NCBI GenBank assembly: GCA_016302725.1
Contig: JAEDNB010000055.1
Location: forward strand, 1 to 11,147
DNA from: Lentisphaeria bacterium
Lineage (GTDB): Bacteria > Verrucomicrobiota > Lentisphaeria > Oligosphaerales > Oligosphaeraceae
DNA: 11,147 nucleotides
Reading direction: 5' to 3'
Notes under the pieces: generated by a model
What the model saw: only the letters and a program-made list of their open reading frames with translations
Told to the model about the DNA's origin: nothing
Databases searched by the model: none
Shown: positions 1 through 7,895 of the stretch, piece after piece
Layout of the letters: each line of letters opens with the position of its first letter
Position numbering within the stretch: position 1 is the stretch's first letter
Made by a program: the position numbers and the translations under genes

Positions 1-37
1 CAACCCCCACCTTTCCCCGCCCCCCGTCCCTCCCCCC

Positions 38-1444
38 ATGTCTTCCCCGTTTACCAGAAGCCAAGCCATAGCCGTCACCTGGTCCACGGCCTCCTGCCAT
101 GCGGTCCGCCTTTGCGCCGAGGGGCAGGGGGCGCGCATCGTTCAATGCTGGCAGGGGGAATTGGGGAAGGAGGGGGCCTCCCTGGCGGAACTGGTGCTGC
201 GGGCCGTGCGGGAAGTGGGGGCGGACGACCAGTGCTACCTGGTGGCGGGGGGCAATGGCCAGGGCTGGGGCATGGCGGATTTGGAGATGCCCCCCCTGAA
301 GGCGGAGGAACTGCGGAACGCCCTGGGCTTTGAGCTGCGGAAGCAGACCCCCCTCCCCCCGGAAAAACTCCGCTGGGGCTATCGCGTCCTCCCCCGGGTC
401 CCCGGACGGGCCAGCCGAAGAATCCGCCTGTATTACGTGCGTACGGAAAACTGGAACAGTTGGCTGAAGGCCATGGAGGGGCTCCACCATGCGGACGCCC
501 TCCTCCCCGCCCCCGTCGCCCTGGACCCCCTTCTGGCGGAAGCCCCCTTCCTCCTTCCCGGAGACCCCCCCGCCGACCCCGGATACGCCTACGCACCCTC
601 CCCCGCCGGTCGGATCGTCCAACCCCTTTCCGGCGAGGCTCCCCCGGCCCTCTCCGACACCCTGCCGGAGGGGCTTTGCCGCACGGAGGCCCTGGAAAAA
701 TATCCCCAGGAAGAGCGCATGGCCTTTGCGGCCCCCATCCTGCTGGGGCTCTACGCCATGACCGACGCCCTGGGCCACGACCAGTCCACGGCCATCCCCC
801 TTCCCGAGCGTTTCCGCGCCAGGAGGCACCTGGGGCTCAAGGCGCTGGCCGCCTGCCTGGCCGTGGCCCTCCTGGCCATCTTCGCCTATGGGGCGGCAGG
901 CTATTTCTCCGGCCATGCCCTCCAATTGCGCCAGCTGGAGCAGGCCATCCGCAAGACCAGCGGGGAACTGGAGGAACTCCAGAGGCAGAACGACCCCAAA
1001 TACACGGAACGGGCCAGCCTGCTCCGGCAGGAGTTGCTGGACAACATCCCCACAGGCCCCGATTTCCCCACCGTCCTGCTGGCCGTCACCCGGGAAATCC
1101 CGAAGACCCACTGGGTGGCGGACCCCTTTGAATGGCGGAACGGAAAGGTCTCCTTCCGCATCCAAGGCCCCCAGAAGGAGGTGGAATTGAGTTCGCGCCT
1201 GGAGGGCTCCCCCTATCTGGGGGATGTCACGGAACGCCTCAGCACCATGAACGGGGGGGCCTACACCCAGCGCTTTGAGTTGACGGCCCGCTACGACACC
1301 CCCCTGGAGGCCCAGCTGCGGAAGAACCGGGAGGAGGAACTGCGGCAGAAGGAAGAGGAGCGCAAGGAGAGGGAGCGCAAGGCAAAGTTGGCCGAGGAAG
1401 AGGCCGAAGAGGATTGGGAGGAGAGCGAGGAGATGGAGGAGTAG
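38..1444 (+). CDS. GspL-like (PilM-PilN fusion type) inner-membrane assembly protein
   Basis: Likely the inner-membrane scaffold of a type II secretion / type IV pilus-like machine, linking the cytoplasmic ATPase to the periplasmic parts. Seen in the sequence: about 260 N-terminal residues without a membrane segment, in the place of the actin-like PilM/GspL domain; one hydrophobic helix at about 266-290, preceded by an Arg/Lys-rich stretch (FRARRH); a predicted coiled coil at about 293-328; a small alpha/beta region at about 335-420 like the PilN/GspL periplasmic ferredoxin-like fold; and a Glu/Lys/Arg tail at about 423-468. The actin-like part is shorter than typical PilM (about 350 residues), and I see no clear PilM-type nucleotide-binding glycine motif, which fits GspL better. 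The next gene starts 4 bases after the stop, and the secretin and GspE lie downstream. The assignment rests on architecture and context; sequence similarity is weak. The start has no Shine-Dalgarno sequence, only a C-rich leader. Confidence 0.7.
   Translation: MSSPFTRSQAIAVTWSTASCHAVRLCAEGQGARIVQCWQGELGKEGASLAELVLRAVREVGADDQCYLVAGGNGQGWGMADLEMPPLKAEELRNALGFELRKQTPLPPEKLRWGYRVLPRVPGRASRRIRLYYVRTENWNSWLKAMEGLHHADALLPAPVALDPLLAEAPFLLPGDPPADPGYAYAPSPAGRIVQPLSGEAPPALSDTLPEGLCRTEALEKYPQEERMAFAAPILLGLYAMTDALGHDQSTAIPLPERFRARRHLGLKALAACLAVALLAIFAYGAAGYFSGHALQLRQLEQAIRKTSGELEELQRQNDPKYTERASLLRQELLDNIPTGPDFPTVLLAVTREIPKTHWVADPFEWRNGKVSFRIQGPQKEVELSSRLEGSPYLGDVTERLSTMNGGAYTQRFELTARYDTPLEAQLRKNREEELRQKEEERKERERKAKLAEEEAEEDWEESEEMEE
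1435..1441 (+). promoter_or_regulatory. Ribosome binding site of the GspM/PilO-like gene
   Basis: GGAGGAG lies at the very end of the preceding gene, with 7 bases to the ATG at 1449. It supports that start and coupled translation across the 4-base gap. It stands out because most other genes of this cluster have no such sequence. Confidence 0.6.
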
Positions 1445-1448
1445 CCCC

Positions 1449-2093
1449 ATGATGAAGCCCAAGACAAGACAGAATCTCCTCCTGGCCATCATGGCCGTGG
1501 TCTGCCTCCTGGTGGCGCGCCGGTATCTTCCCGCCGTCAAACTGCCCACGGCGGGCCGCGTGGCCGCCCAGGAGAGGCTCCTCCAGTCCCTCCAGGGGGA
1601 CCTGAAGGTGGCCCGCAAGGTCCAGGAGGACCGGCAGGCCTCCCTGAAGGCCCTCCACACCCTGGCGGACCCCTTCTGGATTCCCTCCGGCCCCGCCGCC
1701 AAAGTCGACCAGGAAATCACCGCCGAGTTCAACCGCCTTGCCCGTCTGGCCCAGCTTTCCTCCGCCACGGGCAGCCAGAAGGTGGATGTGAACAAGGAAA
1801 AGAACGGCTCCTGCCTCCAGGAGGTCATCCTCTCCGTGGAGATCAAGGGGGTCACCATGCGGGACCTGACCCGCCTCTTCACCCTCCTGCGCTCCACCCC
1901 CGCAGGGCGCAAATTCCGCTGGGACTACTGCAAACTCCAGGTGGACAGCCCCAAGAACCCCGCCGCCGTGAACCTTTCCGCAAGGTTCCGGGTTCTGGTA
2001 TTGAACAACGAGGCCCTGGCCTTCCTGGGGCTCCAGGACCCCGCCGCCCTCAAGGCCGACGCCTCCTCCCGCGCCCCCAAGGCCAGAAACTAA
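1449..2093 (+). CDS. GspM/PilO-like bitopic membrane protein
   Basis: Probably the partner of the upstream GspL-like protein in the inner-membrane platform, as PilO partners PilN and GspM partners GspL. Seen: 214 residues; a short basic N-terminus (MMKPKTRQN); one membrane helix at about 9-28; a coiled-coil-like stretch at about 38-70 rich in Gln, Leu and Lys; then an alpha/beta region to about residue 195, compatible with the small ferredoxin-like periplasmic domain of this group. No catalytic motif is visible. Two adjacent ATG codons (1449 and 1452) are possible starts; the first is 7 bases from a good ribosome binding site. The position between the GspL-like and GspC-like genes is the main argument. 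By position and topology it could be the counterpart of Akkermansia Amuc_1100, though shorter and not recognisably similar by eye. No family is recognised from sequence alone. Confidence 0.6.
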   Translation: MMKPKTRQNLLLAIMAVVCLLVARRYLPAVKLPTAGRVAAQERLLQSLQGDLKVARKVQEDRQASLKALHTLADPFWIPSGPAAKVDQEITAEFNRLARLAQLSSATGSQKVDVNKEKNGSCLQEVILSVEIKGVTMRDLTRLFTLLRSTPAGRKFRWDYCKLQVDSPKNPAAVNLSARFRVLVLNNEALAFLGLQDPAALKADASSRAPKARN

Positions 2094-2115
2094 CCCCTTT
2101 CCGCCGCCCCCTTCC

Positions 2116-3102
2116 ATGTCCGGACTTGCCTGGTTCCTTCTTGACGCCCTGCTGGCCGCCGTCACCGTCTTCGGCACGGCCAAGGTGTTCACCTCCAAGC
2201 CTCCCCAGCCCCTGCCCGCCTCCCGCCTGGAGGGGGGGCTCGCCCCGGAGAAGCCCGCCTCCTCCCGGGAGCCGAAGGTCGTCTCCCTGATGCCGGAGGC
2301 GCCGGAGGAGGCCCTTCCCCCCAAGGCCTCCCTGGAGGCCCTCTGGCGGGAGACCTTGTTCCTGCCTGGGCGCCAGGAGCGGGAGCCGGAGGAAGGGGAG
2401 GCCCAGGCCCAGGCCGCCCTGGAGGCGACGGCCGAGAAGAACTTCGAGTTCGAATTAGTGGGCATCGCCCAGATTTCCCCCACGGACAAGCCTCCCGTCC
2501 CCGTCGCCATCCTGCGGGGGCGCCAGGCCGCCGCCCGCGCCAACAGCCGCCCCCTGCCCGGGCGACGCCTCTCCCCCCGGGGGGAGGAGGCCCAGGCCGC
2601 CGCCAAGCCCGCCAAGCCCGCCAAGATGATCTTCCGGGAAGGGGACCCCATCAATGACACAGGCTATCTCCTGAAGGCCATCTACCCGGAGGAGAAGATG
2701 GTGGAGGTGGTGCGGGGCGGCCAGGTCCTCCAGCTCCGCATCAACTATGCGGGAGCCGAGGCGGCCCAGCGCAGGGAAGCCCTGGTAGAGGAGCAGGCCA
2801 AGAAACGCCAGGCGGAGGAGCAGCAACGGCAAAACTCCATCCGCGCACGGCAGCAGGAAGAGCAGAAGCAGCTCCAGGAAACCCAGAGGGCCCGGGAGGC
2901 CGCCAATCCCGGCCTTCCTCCGCCGCCCCCCGGCGCCGGAAACGACGTCGGAGACGCCCCTGTGGCCGTGCCCCTGCCCGCCAACAACGCCCCCGCCGGG
3001 GAACAAGACAACCGCGCCCAGCAAATCCGGCGGCAGGTGGAGGAAAATGCCCGGCAGCGAAATGGCAACGCCTCCCCCCGGCGCGGCGTGCGCCGCCAAT
3101 AG
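2116..3102 (+). CDS. GspC/PilP-like periplasmic connector protein with HR-type domain
   Basis: Likely the inner-membrane-anchored connector that touches the secretin N-terminal domains. Seen: 328 residues; an N-terminal membrane helix at about 4-23; a Pro/Glu/Ala-rich linker to about 108; then, at about 110-210, a beta-rich block resembling the GspC homology region: F-E-L-V-G-I-A, a strand ending A-I-L-R-G, then F-R-E-G-D-P-I, L-L-K-A-I-Y and V-V-R-G-G-Q-V-L-Q-L-R-I. An Ala/Lys/Pro insert splits the first strands from the second half. After 210 comes a Gln/Glu/Arg-rich coiled coil to about 270 and a Pro/Asn-rich, probably disordered tail ending in basic residues. There is no PDZ domain, unlike classical GspC. 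It lies 22 bases after the preceding gene and 68 before the secretin gene. The start has a C/T-only leader without Shine-Dalgarno; the membrane helix directly after the ATG supports it. Confidence 0.65.
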   Translation: MSGLAWFLLDALLAAVTVFGTAKVFTSKPPQPLPASRLEGGLAPEKPASSREPKVVSLMPEAPEEALPPKASLEALWRETLFLPGRQEREPEEGEAQAQAALEATAEKNFEFELVGIAQISPTDKPPVPVAILRGRQAAARANSRPLPGRRLSPRGEEAQAAAKPAKPAKMIFREGDPINDTGYLLKAIYPEEKMVEVVRGGQVLQLRINYAGAEAAQRREALVEEQAKKRQAEEQQRQNSIRARQQEEQKQLQETQRAREAANPGLPPPPPGAGNDVGDAPVAVPLPANNAPAGEQDNRAQQIRRQVEENARQRNGNASPRRGVRRQ

Positions 3103-3170
3103 CCCCCCGTCCCCCTTCCCCAAGATTTCCCTTTGACCCTCCCGTCCCCCGCCTTTCCCCCTCCCCCAAG
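3103..3170 (+). other. Pyrimidine-rich, G-poor leader before the secretin gene
   Basis: The 68-base gap is almost entirely C and T with a few A and very little G, and has no Shine-Dalgarno sequence near the ATG. A TTGACC occurs around 3133, but no plausible -10 box follows, so I do not call a promoter. Such a tract would be unstructured and could also serve as a Rho-loading (rut-like) region. Both roles are inference. Confidence 0.35.
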
Positions 3171-5471
3171 ATGAAATCCCATCCCACCCTCTGCCTCCGG
3201 AACCTGGTCCTGGGAGCCATGATGCTCCTCTCCTCCTGCGCCACCCAGCAGAAGCCCCCCAGGCTGGCCACGGGGGAAAAGCGCCCCCTCCCCTTCGCCA
3301 ATGACTCCATCACCCATGTGGCCTCCACCCTGGACGTGGCGCCCCTCCATGTGGAAGACACCTCGGAACAGGCCCAGGAAGCACTGCTGAAGGAGGGGGC
3401 CATGCCCGCCCGCACAGGAAAGGGCGACGGCGCAGCCCCCCTCTCCCCCTATCCCGACAACCTGCTGAAGGGACTGCCCGACCCCTCCTCCAAGGTGAAT
3501 GTCATCCTGGCCTTCAACGCGGCGGACCTCTCCGAAGTCGTCGCCTCCTTCGCCAGCCCCGACCTGCTGAATTTCAGCTACCTCATGGACCCCGCCGTCA
3601 AGGGGGCGGTCACCCTCTCCGTGGAGGCCACCATGACCGCGGCGGAGGCCTGGGCCACCTTCGAGCACATCCTCTGGCTCTCCGGCGCCTACGCCTCCAT
3701 GAACAATGGCTTCCTCCATATCCTCCCCTTCGAGAAGATGCCCCAGGAAAGACGCCTCTTCGCCACGGAACGCCAGCCCAACGTGGTGGTGGAATTCCTC
3801 CCCGTCCGATACAAGAAGAGCGCCGACCTGGCCAATCTCCTGAAACCCTTCATGACCGAGGGAGCCTCCGTCACCGACCTGGCGGACGCCAATACCCTCG
3901 TCATCGTGGAAGCCCCCGCCAACATGGACAAAATCCGGGAACTGGCCAAGCAACTGGACACCAAGGGGGAGCGGGAATGGCCCTGCCGCACATTCCCCTG
4001 CAGCCAGGTGGACGCCGATTCCGTGGCCGCCGAACTGGGGCTGCTCCTGCCGGTCCTGGGATATCCCGTGGCCACGGCGGCCGGCGCCTCCGGAGGCGCC
4101 ATTAAAATCGCCGCCCTGCCCCGCCTGGGATGCCTGGTGGTCTCCGCCGCCCTGCCCGAGGTCGTGGAGGAAGTGGGACGCTGGATTCGCGCCCTGGACC
4201 GCTCTGACCGCATGGCCCAGGAGGAAATCTACTTCTACAACGTGACCCAGACCACGGTGAGACGCCTCTCCGAGGCCCTGTCCACCTTCTTCAACACCGA
4301 CATCGTCACCAGCGCCTCCGACAGCTCCGGTTCCTCCCGCTCCACCACCTCCTCCCGCAACGCCTCCGCCAACAGCCTCTCCAGCACCACCTCCGCCAAC
4401 AGCGCCTCCACCACCGGCACCCGGAACACCACCAGCACCCGGAACACCACCAGGACCACCTCCGCCAACAAAGACCAGGACAGCGCAAAGCAGGCCAACC
4501 TCTCCGTCTTCGAAACCCCCGTCACGGTCTTCGCCGACGAGGAGAGCAACCGCCTCACCATCAAGACCACCCCGCGCACCTGGGCCCTCATCCAGGCCTT
4601 CCTCGCCCGGCATGACGTGCCCTCCCGGCAGGTCTCCATCCGGGCCATCATCGCCGATGTCACCCTGGATAAATCCACGGAATTCGGCATCTCCTACGCC
4701 GCCACCCAGCTGCTGAAAAACGGCAACTGGAACGCCTCCGGCGGCTGGGCGGGCGCGGGAGCCCTGGGGGAACTCCTGGGAGGAAGCGACGAGGCCATCG
4801 CCAAGGCCATCAACTCCTGGGAATCCAATGGAATAGGACTGATTCTCCACAAGGCCAAGGACCCCCTCGCCTTCATCAAGGCCGTCGCCGGAGAAGGACG
4901 CACCAAAATCCTCTCCGAACCCCAGTTGGTGGTGGTCTCCGGACAGGAGGCAAGGTTCCAGGCGGGCGAGGAAATCGCCGTCCCCACCCAGTCCACCAGC
5001 TATACCAGTTCCAGTGGAAACACCTCCACCAACTACGAATACAAGGACATCGGCGTCATCATGACGGTCACCCCCAGCATCACGGCGGGCAACGAGGTGC
5101 GCCTGGAAATCGAGCAGGAAGTCACCGCCCTGATGGCCAACAGCACCAACACCAACAACACCTACGCCCCCAATTTCTCCAAGAAGGACATCTCCACGGT
5201 GATGACGGTCCAGGACAACACCACCATCCTCATGGGCGGAATGGTCCAGAACAAGGAGACTGTCACCAAGGGCGGCATCCCCTTCCTCCGGGACATCCCC
5301 TACCTGGGGGCCCTCTTCGGCTATGACAACCGCCAGAATGTCCGCACCGAGGTGCTGGTGCTCATCACGGTGAATGTCATCGACAACGAAAATTTCCAGG
5401 ACGAACTGGTGCGGCGCTACAAGGCCTCCCTGGAGGAAATCGCCAAACGGCAGGAAGAAGAGCACTACTAA
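3171..5471 (+). CDS. gspD: Secretin, GspD/PilQ family, with lipoprotein signal
   Basis: Forms the multimeric outer-membrane channel of the apparatus. Seen in order: a lipoprotein signal with the lipobox L-S-S-C (Cys23), so it is probably lipidated and may reach the outer membrane without a pilotin; an N0-like domain at about 107-185; repeated N1/N2/N3-type modules at about 205-265, 266-345 and 346-500; and the C-terminal secretin domain at about 575-745, with the family signature around G-I-P-F-L-R-D-I-P-Y-L-G-A-L-F. The N3 module carries a Ser/Thr/Asn/Arg-rich insert at about 381-440, partly made of an 18-base tandem repeat. Two more Ser/Thr/Asn-rich loops lie in the secretin domain, near 605-625 and 648-662. 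Length (766) is within the family range. gspE follows after 17 bases, so the two are probably co-transcribed. No Shine-Dalgarno precedes the ATG; the signal peptide fixes the start. Whether the machine exports proteins or builds pili cannot be told from this gene. Confidence 0.93.
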   Translation: MKSHPTLCLRNLVLGAMMLLSSCATQQKPPRLATGEKRPLPFANDSITHVASTLDVAPLHVEDTSEQAQEALLKEGAMPARTGKGDGAAPLSPYPDNLLKGLPDPSSKVNVILAFNAADLSEVVASFASPDLLNFSYLMDPAVKGAVTLSVEATMTAAEAWATFEHILWLSGAYASMNNGFLHILPFEKMPQERRLFATERQPNVVVEFLPVRYKKSADLANLLKPFMTEGASVTDLADANTLVIVEAPANMDKIRELAKQLDTKGEREWPCRTFPCSQVDADSVAAELGLLLPVLGYPVATAAGASGGAIKIAALPRLGCLVVSAALPEVVEEVGRWIRALDRSDRMAQEEIYFYNVTQTTVRRLSEALSTFFNTDIVTSASDSSGSSRSTTSSRNASANSLSSTTSANSASTTGTRNTTSTRNTTRTTSANKDQDSAKQANLSVFETPVTVFADEESNRLTIKTTPRTWALIQAFLARHDVPSRQVSIRAIIADVTLDKSTEFGISYAATQLLKNGNWNASGGWAGAGALGELLGGSDEAIAKAINSWESNGIGLILHKAKDPLAFIKAVAGEGRTKILSEPQLVVVSGQEARFQAGEEIAVPTQSTSYTSSSGNTSTNYEYKDIGVIMTVTPSITAGNEVRLEIEQEVTALMANSTNTNNTYAPNFSKKDISTVMTVQDNTTILMGGMVQNKETVTKGGIPFLRDIPYLGALFGYDNRQNVRTEVLVLITVNVIDNENFQDELVRRYKASLEEIAKRQEEEHY
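4419..4454 (+). repeat. 18-base tandem repeat in the secretin insert
   Basis: Two adjacent 18-base copies (ACCCGGAACACCACCAGC, the second ending in G) are in frame and encode T-R-N-T-T-S and T-R-N-T-T-R. They lie within a longer low-complexity segment (about 4311-4480) with related ACC-TCC-GCC-AAC-AGC pieces. This suggests expansion by slippage in a flexible surface segment. Confidence 0.8.
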
Positions 5472-5488
5472 ATCCCCCCAGCCCAGCC

Positions 5489-7141
5489 ATGCCCCACAAC
5501 GCCCCCCATGCCCTCTTTCCCCAGGGACATCCCCTGGAGGAGAAAATCCGGGAACTCCTGGCGCACCTGCTGAAAGTCGCCGACCCGGGCACCCTGCAGG
5601 CTGGCACCCCCCAGCAAGACCAGGCCCTCCTGGAGGCGGGACGCCTGGACGACCAGCAACTCCTCCAGGTCTACGCCCAGGCCACGGGCATGCCCACCCT
5701 GGACGAAGAGGAGGGGCGGGACGTCCCCTTCTGCCCCGAGGTCACCTACGATTTCCTCAACGCCGAACTCTGCCTGCCCCTCCAGTGGACCGCCGACAAG
5801 GTGCTGCTGGCGGTGGCCTCCCCCTACCGTCTGGGATGGCTGGCCCAACTTTGGAGAAACCTCTACGAGGTGGAGGTGGAGTTCCTCCTCACCCGCCGCT
5901 CCTACGTGGACCGCTATCTCGCCTCCGTCTACGACCGTCCCGAGGACACCCTGGCCGCCCTGGACAACGACTCCGAACAGGCCCTCCGGGACCTGGCCAA
6001 GGAGGCCCCCATCGTCCGCCTGGTCAACGACATCTTCACCCGCGCCCAGGAGACGGGCACCAGCGACATCCATGTGGAGCCCAACGAGAAGGATGTGCAG
6101 GTGCGCTTCCGCATCGACGGCATGCTCCAGACTGTCCTGCGCCCCCCCATCTCCCAGTTCCCCGCCATCGCCTCCCGCATCAAGCTCCTCAGCGGCATGA
6201 ACATCGCCGAGCGGCGGCTGCCCCAGGACGGGCGCATCGAGCTGACGGGCAACGGGCGCAACGCCCTGGATGTGCGCGTCTCCACCATCCCCACCATGCA
6301 CGGGGAATCCATCGTCCTGCGCCTGCTCCAGAAGGACTCCTCCGTCTTTGAATTGGACAAGGTGGGGCTACTGGAGGACACCATGGAGCAGCTCCGGCAA
6401 ATCTACGGCATGCCCCACGGGATGATTCTGATTGTGGGCCCCACGGGAAGCGGCAAGACCACCACCCTCTACTGCATCATGAAGCAGTTGAACGCGGATT
6501 TCCGGAAAATCATCACCATCGAGGACCCGGTGGAATACCAGTTGGAGGGGTTGCAGCAGATTCAGGTGAAGTCCTCCATCGGGCTTACCTTCGCCAGCGG
6601 GCTGCGGGCCATCGTCCGCCAGGACCCGGATGTGGTGCTGGTGGGAGAGATCCGCGACAAGGAGACCGCCGAAATCGCCATCCATGCCTCCCTGACCGGG
6701 CACCTGGTCCTTTCCACCCTGCACACCAACGATGCGGCGGGGGCCATCTCCCGCCTGGTGGAGATGGGGGTGGAGGGCTTTCTCATCTCCTCCGCCCTCC
6801 TGGCGGTGGCCTCCCAGCGCCTTGTCCGGCGAATCTGCCCCGAATGCGGCGGCAAGGGGTTCCTGGGGGAGCCTACGCCCCAGGAGCCCCGGGGAAGGCG
6901 GTGCCGCAACTGCATGGGTTCGGGCTACCGGGGACGCATCGCCATCTTCGAGTTGATGCGCATCAACGACGCCCTCCGGGAAGCCATCAACAGCCACCAG
7001 GACACCTCCGTCCTCAACCAAATCGCCAGGCGCCATGGCATGCGGAGCCTGCGGGAGGACGGCATGCTCAAGGTGCAGAAGGGACTCACCACGGAGGCCG
7101 AGGTGATGCGGGTCTGCCAATTGGACGTGGGGGACCTGTAG
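5489..7141 (+). CDS. gspE: Assembly ATPase, GspE/PilB family
   Basis: Cytoplasmic hexameric ATPase that powers pseudopilus or pilus assembly. Seen: a T2SSE-type N-terminal region at about 20-160; a linker; then the catalytic core with Walker A GPTGSGKT at 317-324, an Asp box (I-T-I-E-D-P-V-E-Y, about 342-350), a Walker B-like region with G-E-I-R-D near 385, and a His box (L-T-G-H-L-V-L-S-T-L-H) from about 402. Four cysteines, CPEC at 450-453 and CRNC at 472-475, form the zinc-binding pair typical of GspE/PilB and absent from PilT retraction ATPases. The 550-residue length is normal and all key motifs are intact. It starts 17 bases after the secretin stop without a Shine-Dalgarno sequence, and its stop lies only 22 bases from the convergent radC stop. 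GspE and PilB cannot be separated from sequence alone; the GspL/M/C-like neighbours favour a T2SS-like system. Confidence 0.95.
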   Translation: MPHNAPHALFPQGHPLEEKIRELLAHLLKVADPGTLQAGTPQQDQALLEAGRLDDQQLLQVYAQATGMPTLDEEEGRDVPFCPEVTYDFLNAELCLPLQWTADKVLLAVASPYRLGWLAQLWRNLYEVEVEFLLTRRSYVDRYLASVYDRPEDTLAALDNDSEQALRDLAKEAPIVRLVNDIFTRAQETGTSDIHVEPNEKDVQVRFRIDGMLQTVLRPPISQFPAIASRIKLLSGMNIAERRLPQDGRIELTGNGRNALDVRVSTIPTMHGESIVLRLLQKDSSVFELDKVGLLEDTMEQLRQIYGMPHGMILIVGPTGSGKTTTLYCIMKQLNADFRKIITIEDPVEYQLEGLQQIQVKSSIGLTFASGLRAIVRQDPDVVLVGEIRDKETAEIAIHASLTGHLVLSTLHTNDAAGAISRLVEMGVEGFLISSALLAVASQRLVRRICPECGGKGFLGEPTPQEPRGRRCRNCMGSGYRGRIAIFELMRINDALREAINSHQDTSVLNQIARRHGMRSLREDGMLKVQKGLTTEAEVMRVCQLDVGDL

Positions 7142-7163
7142 CCCCCCGCTTCCCGCGCCGCCT

Positions 7164-7883
7164 TCAGGTCGGCTCCTCCATAAGCCTGGCCTGGCGGAAA
7201 CTGAAATATCCCATGCCCGTGGGGTCTGCCTGCCGGGTCCCCAGGACGATATGGTCCAGCACCTGGATGTCCAGCACCTTTCCCGCCGCCACCAGGCTTT
7301 TGGTGAGATGCACATCCTCGGGGGAGGGGCGCGGGTCGCCGGAGGGATGGTTGTGGGCCAGCACCACCCGGTGGCATCCCGTGCGGACGGCCCGCCGGAA
7401 GACCTCCCGGGCATGCACAAGCGCACGGTCCAGAAGCCCCACGGTGACACACTCCTCCTCCTCCACCTGGTGCTTGGTATTCAGGAAGAGCACATGGAAC
7501 TCCTCCTGCTCCCTCTGGCGCAGGCGAGTCTGGAGGAACTGCGCCACCATCGCCGGCGAGGTGATGGAGATTCTGCGGGGAAGGCGGGCGGCCGCCAGGC
7601 GGCGGCCCAGTTCAAAGGCGGCGGCCAGCCCCACCGCCTTCGCCTTTCCCACCCCATGCAGGGTGCATAGCTCCCCCAGGGGGGCGGAGGCCAGGGAGGC
7701 CAGGCTCCCACCGAAATGCTCCAGGACCCGCGCCCCCACCATGGTTGCGCTGCTGCCCTGCACGCCCGTGCGCAACAGGATGGCCAGCAATTCCGGAGTG
7801 GAGAGGGCCACCGCCCCCAGGCGCTCCAGCCGTTCCCGGGGGCGCTCCTCCGCCGGGAGATCTGAAAGAAGATGTCCGTCCAT
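7164..7883 (-). CDS. radC: RadC/JAMM-domain protein (UPF0758)
   Basis: RadC-family protein of 239 residues. The family has an N-terminal helix-hairpin-helix region and a C-terminal JAB/MPN+ (JAMM) metalloprotease-like domain. Its function is unsettled: the old DNA-repair role of RadC is not established. Seen: an N-terminal segment with P-R-E-R-L and A-L-S-T-P-E-L-L-A-I-L-L-R-T-G; a helix-hairpin-helix motif around L-H-G-V-G-K-A-K-A; and the metal-binding signature H-N-H-P-S-G-D followed by S-P-E-D. The key JAMM residues (two His, Ser, Asp) are present. The frame is open upstream to 7982, but I chose the ATG at 7883 because AGGAGAGG precedes it, the protein then has normal family length, and upstream residues do not match the family. 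It converges on gspE and diverges from the dus-trmL pair; 152 bases separate its start from dus. It is probably a single-gene unit. Confidence 0.93.
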   Translation of the reverse strand: MDGHLLSDLPAEERPRERLERLGAVALSTPELLAILLRTGVQGSSATMVGARVLEHFGGSLASLASAPLGELCTLHGVGKAKAVGLAAAFELGRRLAAARLPRRISITSPAMVAQFLQTRLRQREQEEFHVLFLNTKHQVEEEECVTVGLLDRALVHAREVFRRAVRTGCHRVVLAHNHPSGDPRPSPEDVHLTKSLVAAGKVLDIQVLDHIVLGTRQADPTGMGYFSFRQARLMEEPT

Positions 7884-7887
7884 GTTT

Positions 7888-7895
7888 CCTCTCCT
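7888..7895 (-). promoter_or_regulatory. Ribosome binding site deciding the radC start
   Basis: On the minus strand AGGAGAGG is placed just before the ATG at 7883, with 7 bases after the AGGAG core. This selects that start over a start 33 codons further upstream. Confidence 0.7.

Noticed and set aside
1239..2660. A 473-codon minus-strand open frame across the GspL/M/C-like genes
   Set aside because: Compositional shadow (Gly/Ala/Arg/Pro-rich), spanning several real gene boundaries with no motif.
3133..3170. TTGACC before the secretin gene as a -35 box
   Set aside because: No acceptable -10 sequence follows in the C-rich tract.
2745..5465. A 906-codon open frame on the minus strand opposite the secretin gene
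   Set aside because: The product is Gly/Val/His/Asp-rich low complexity without recognisable domains. It follows from the C-ending codons of the + strand genes, which remove stops from this antisense frame. It covers a gene with unmistakable secretin motifs.
7142..7163. Shared bidirectional terminator between gspE and radC
   Set aside because: The 22 bases contain no convincing stem-loop or T run.
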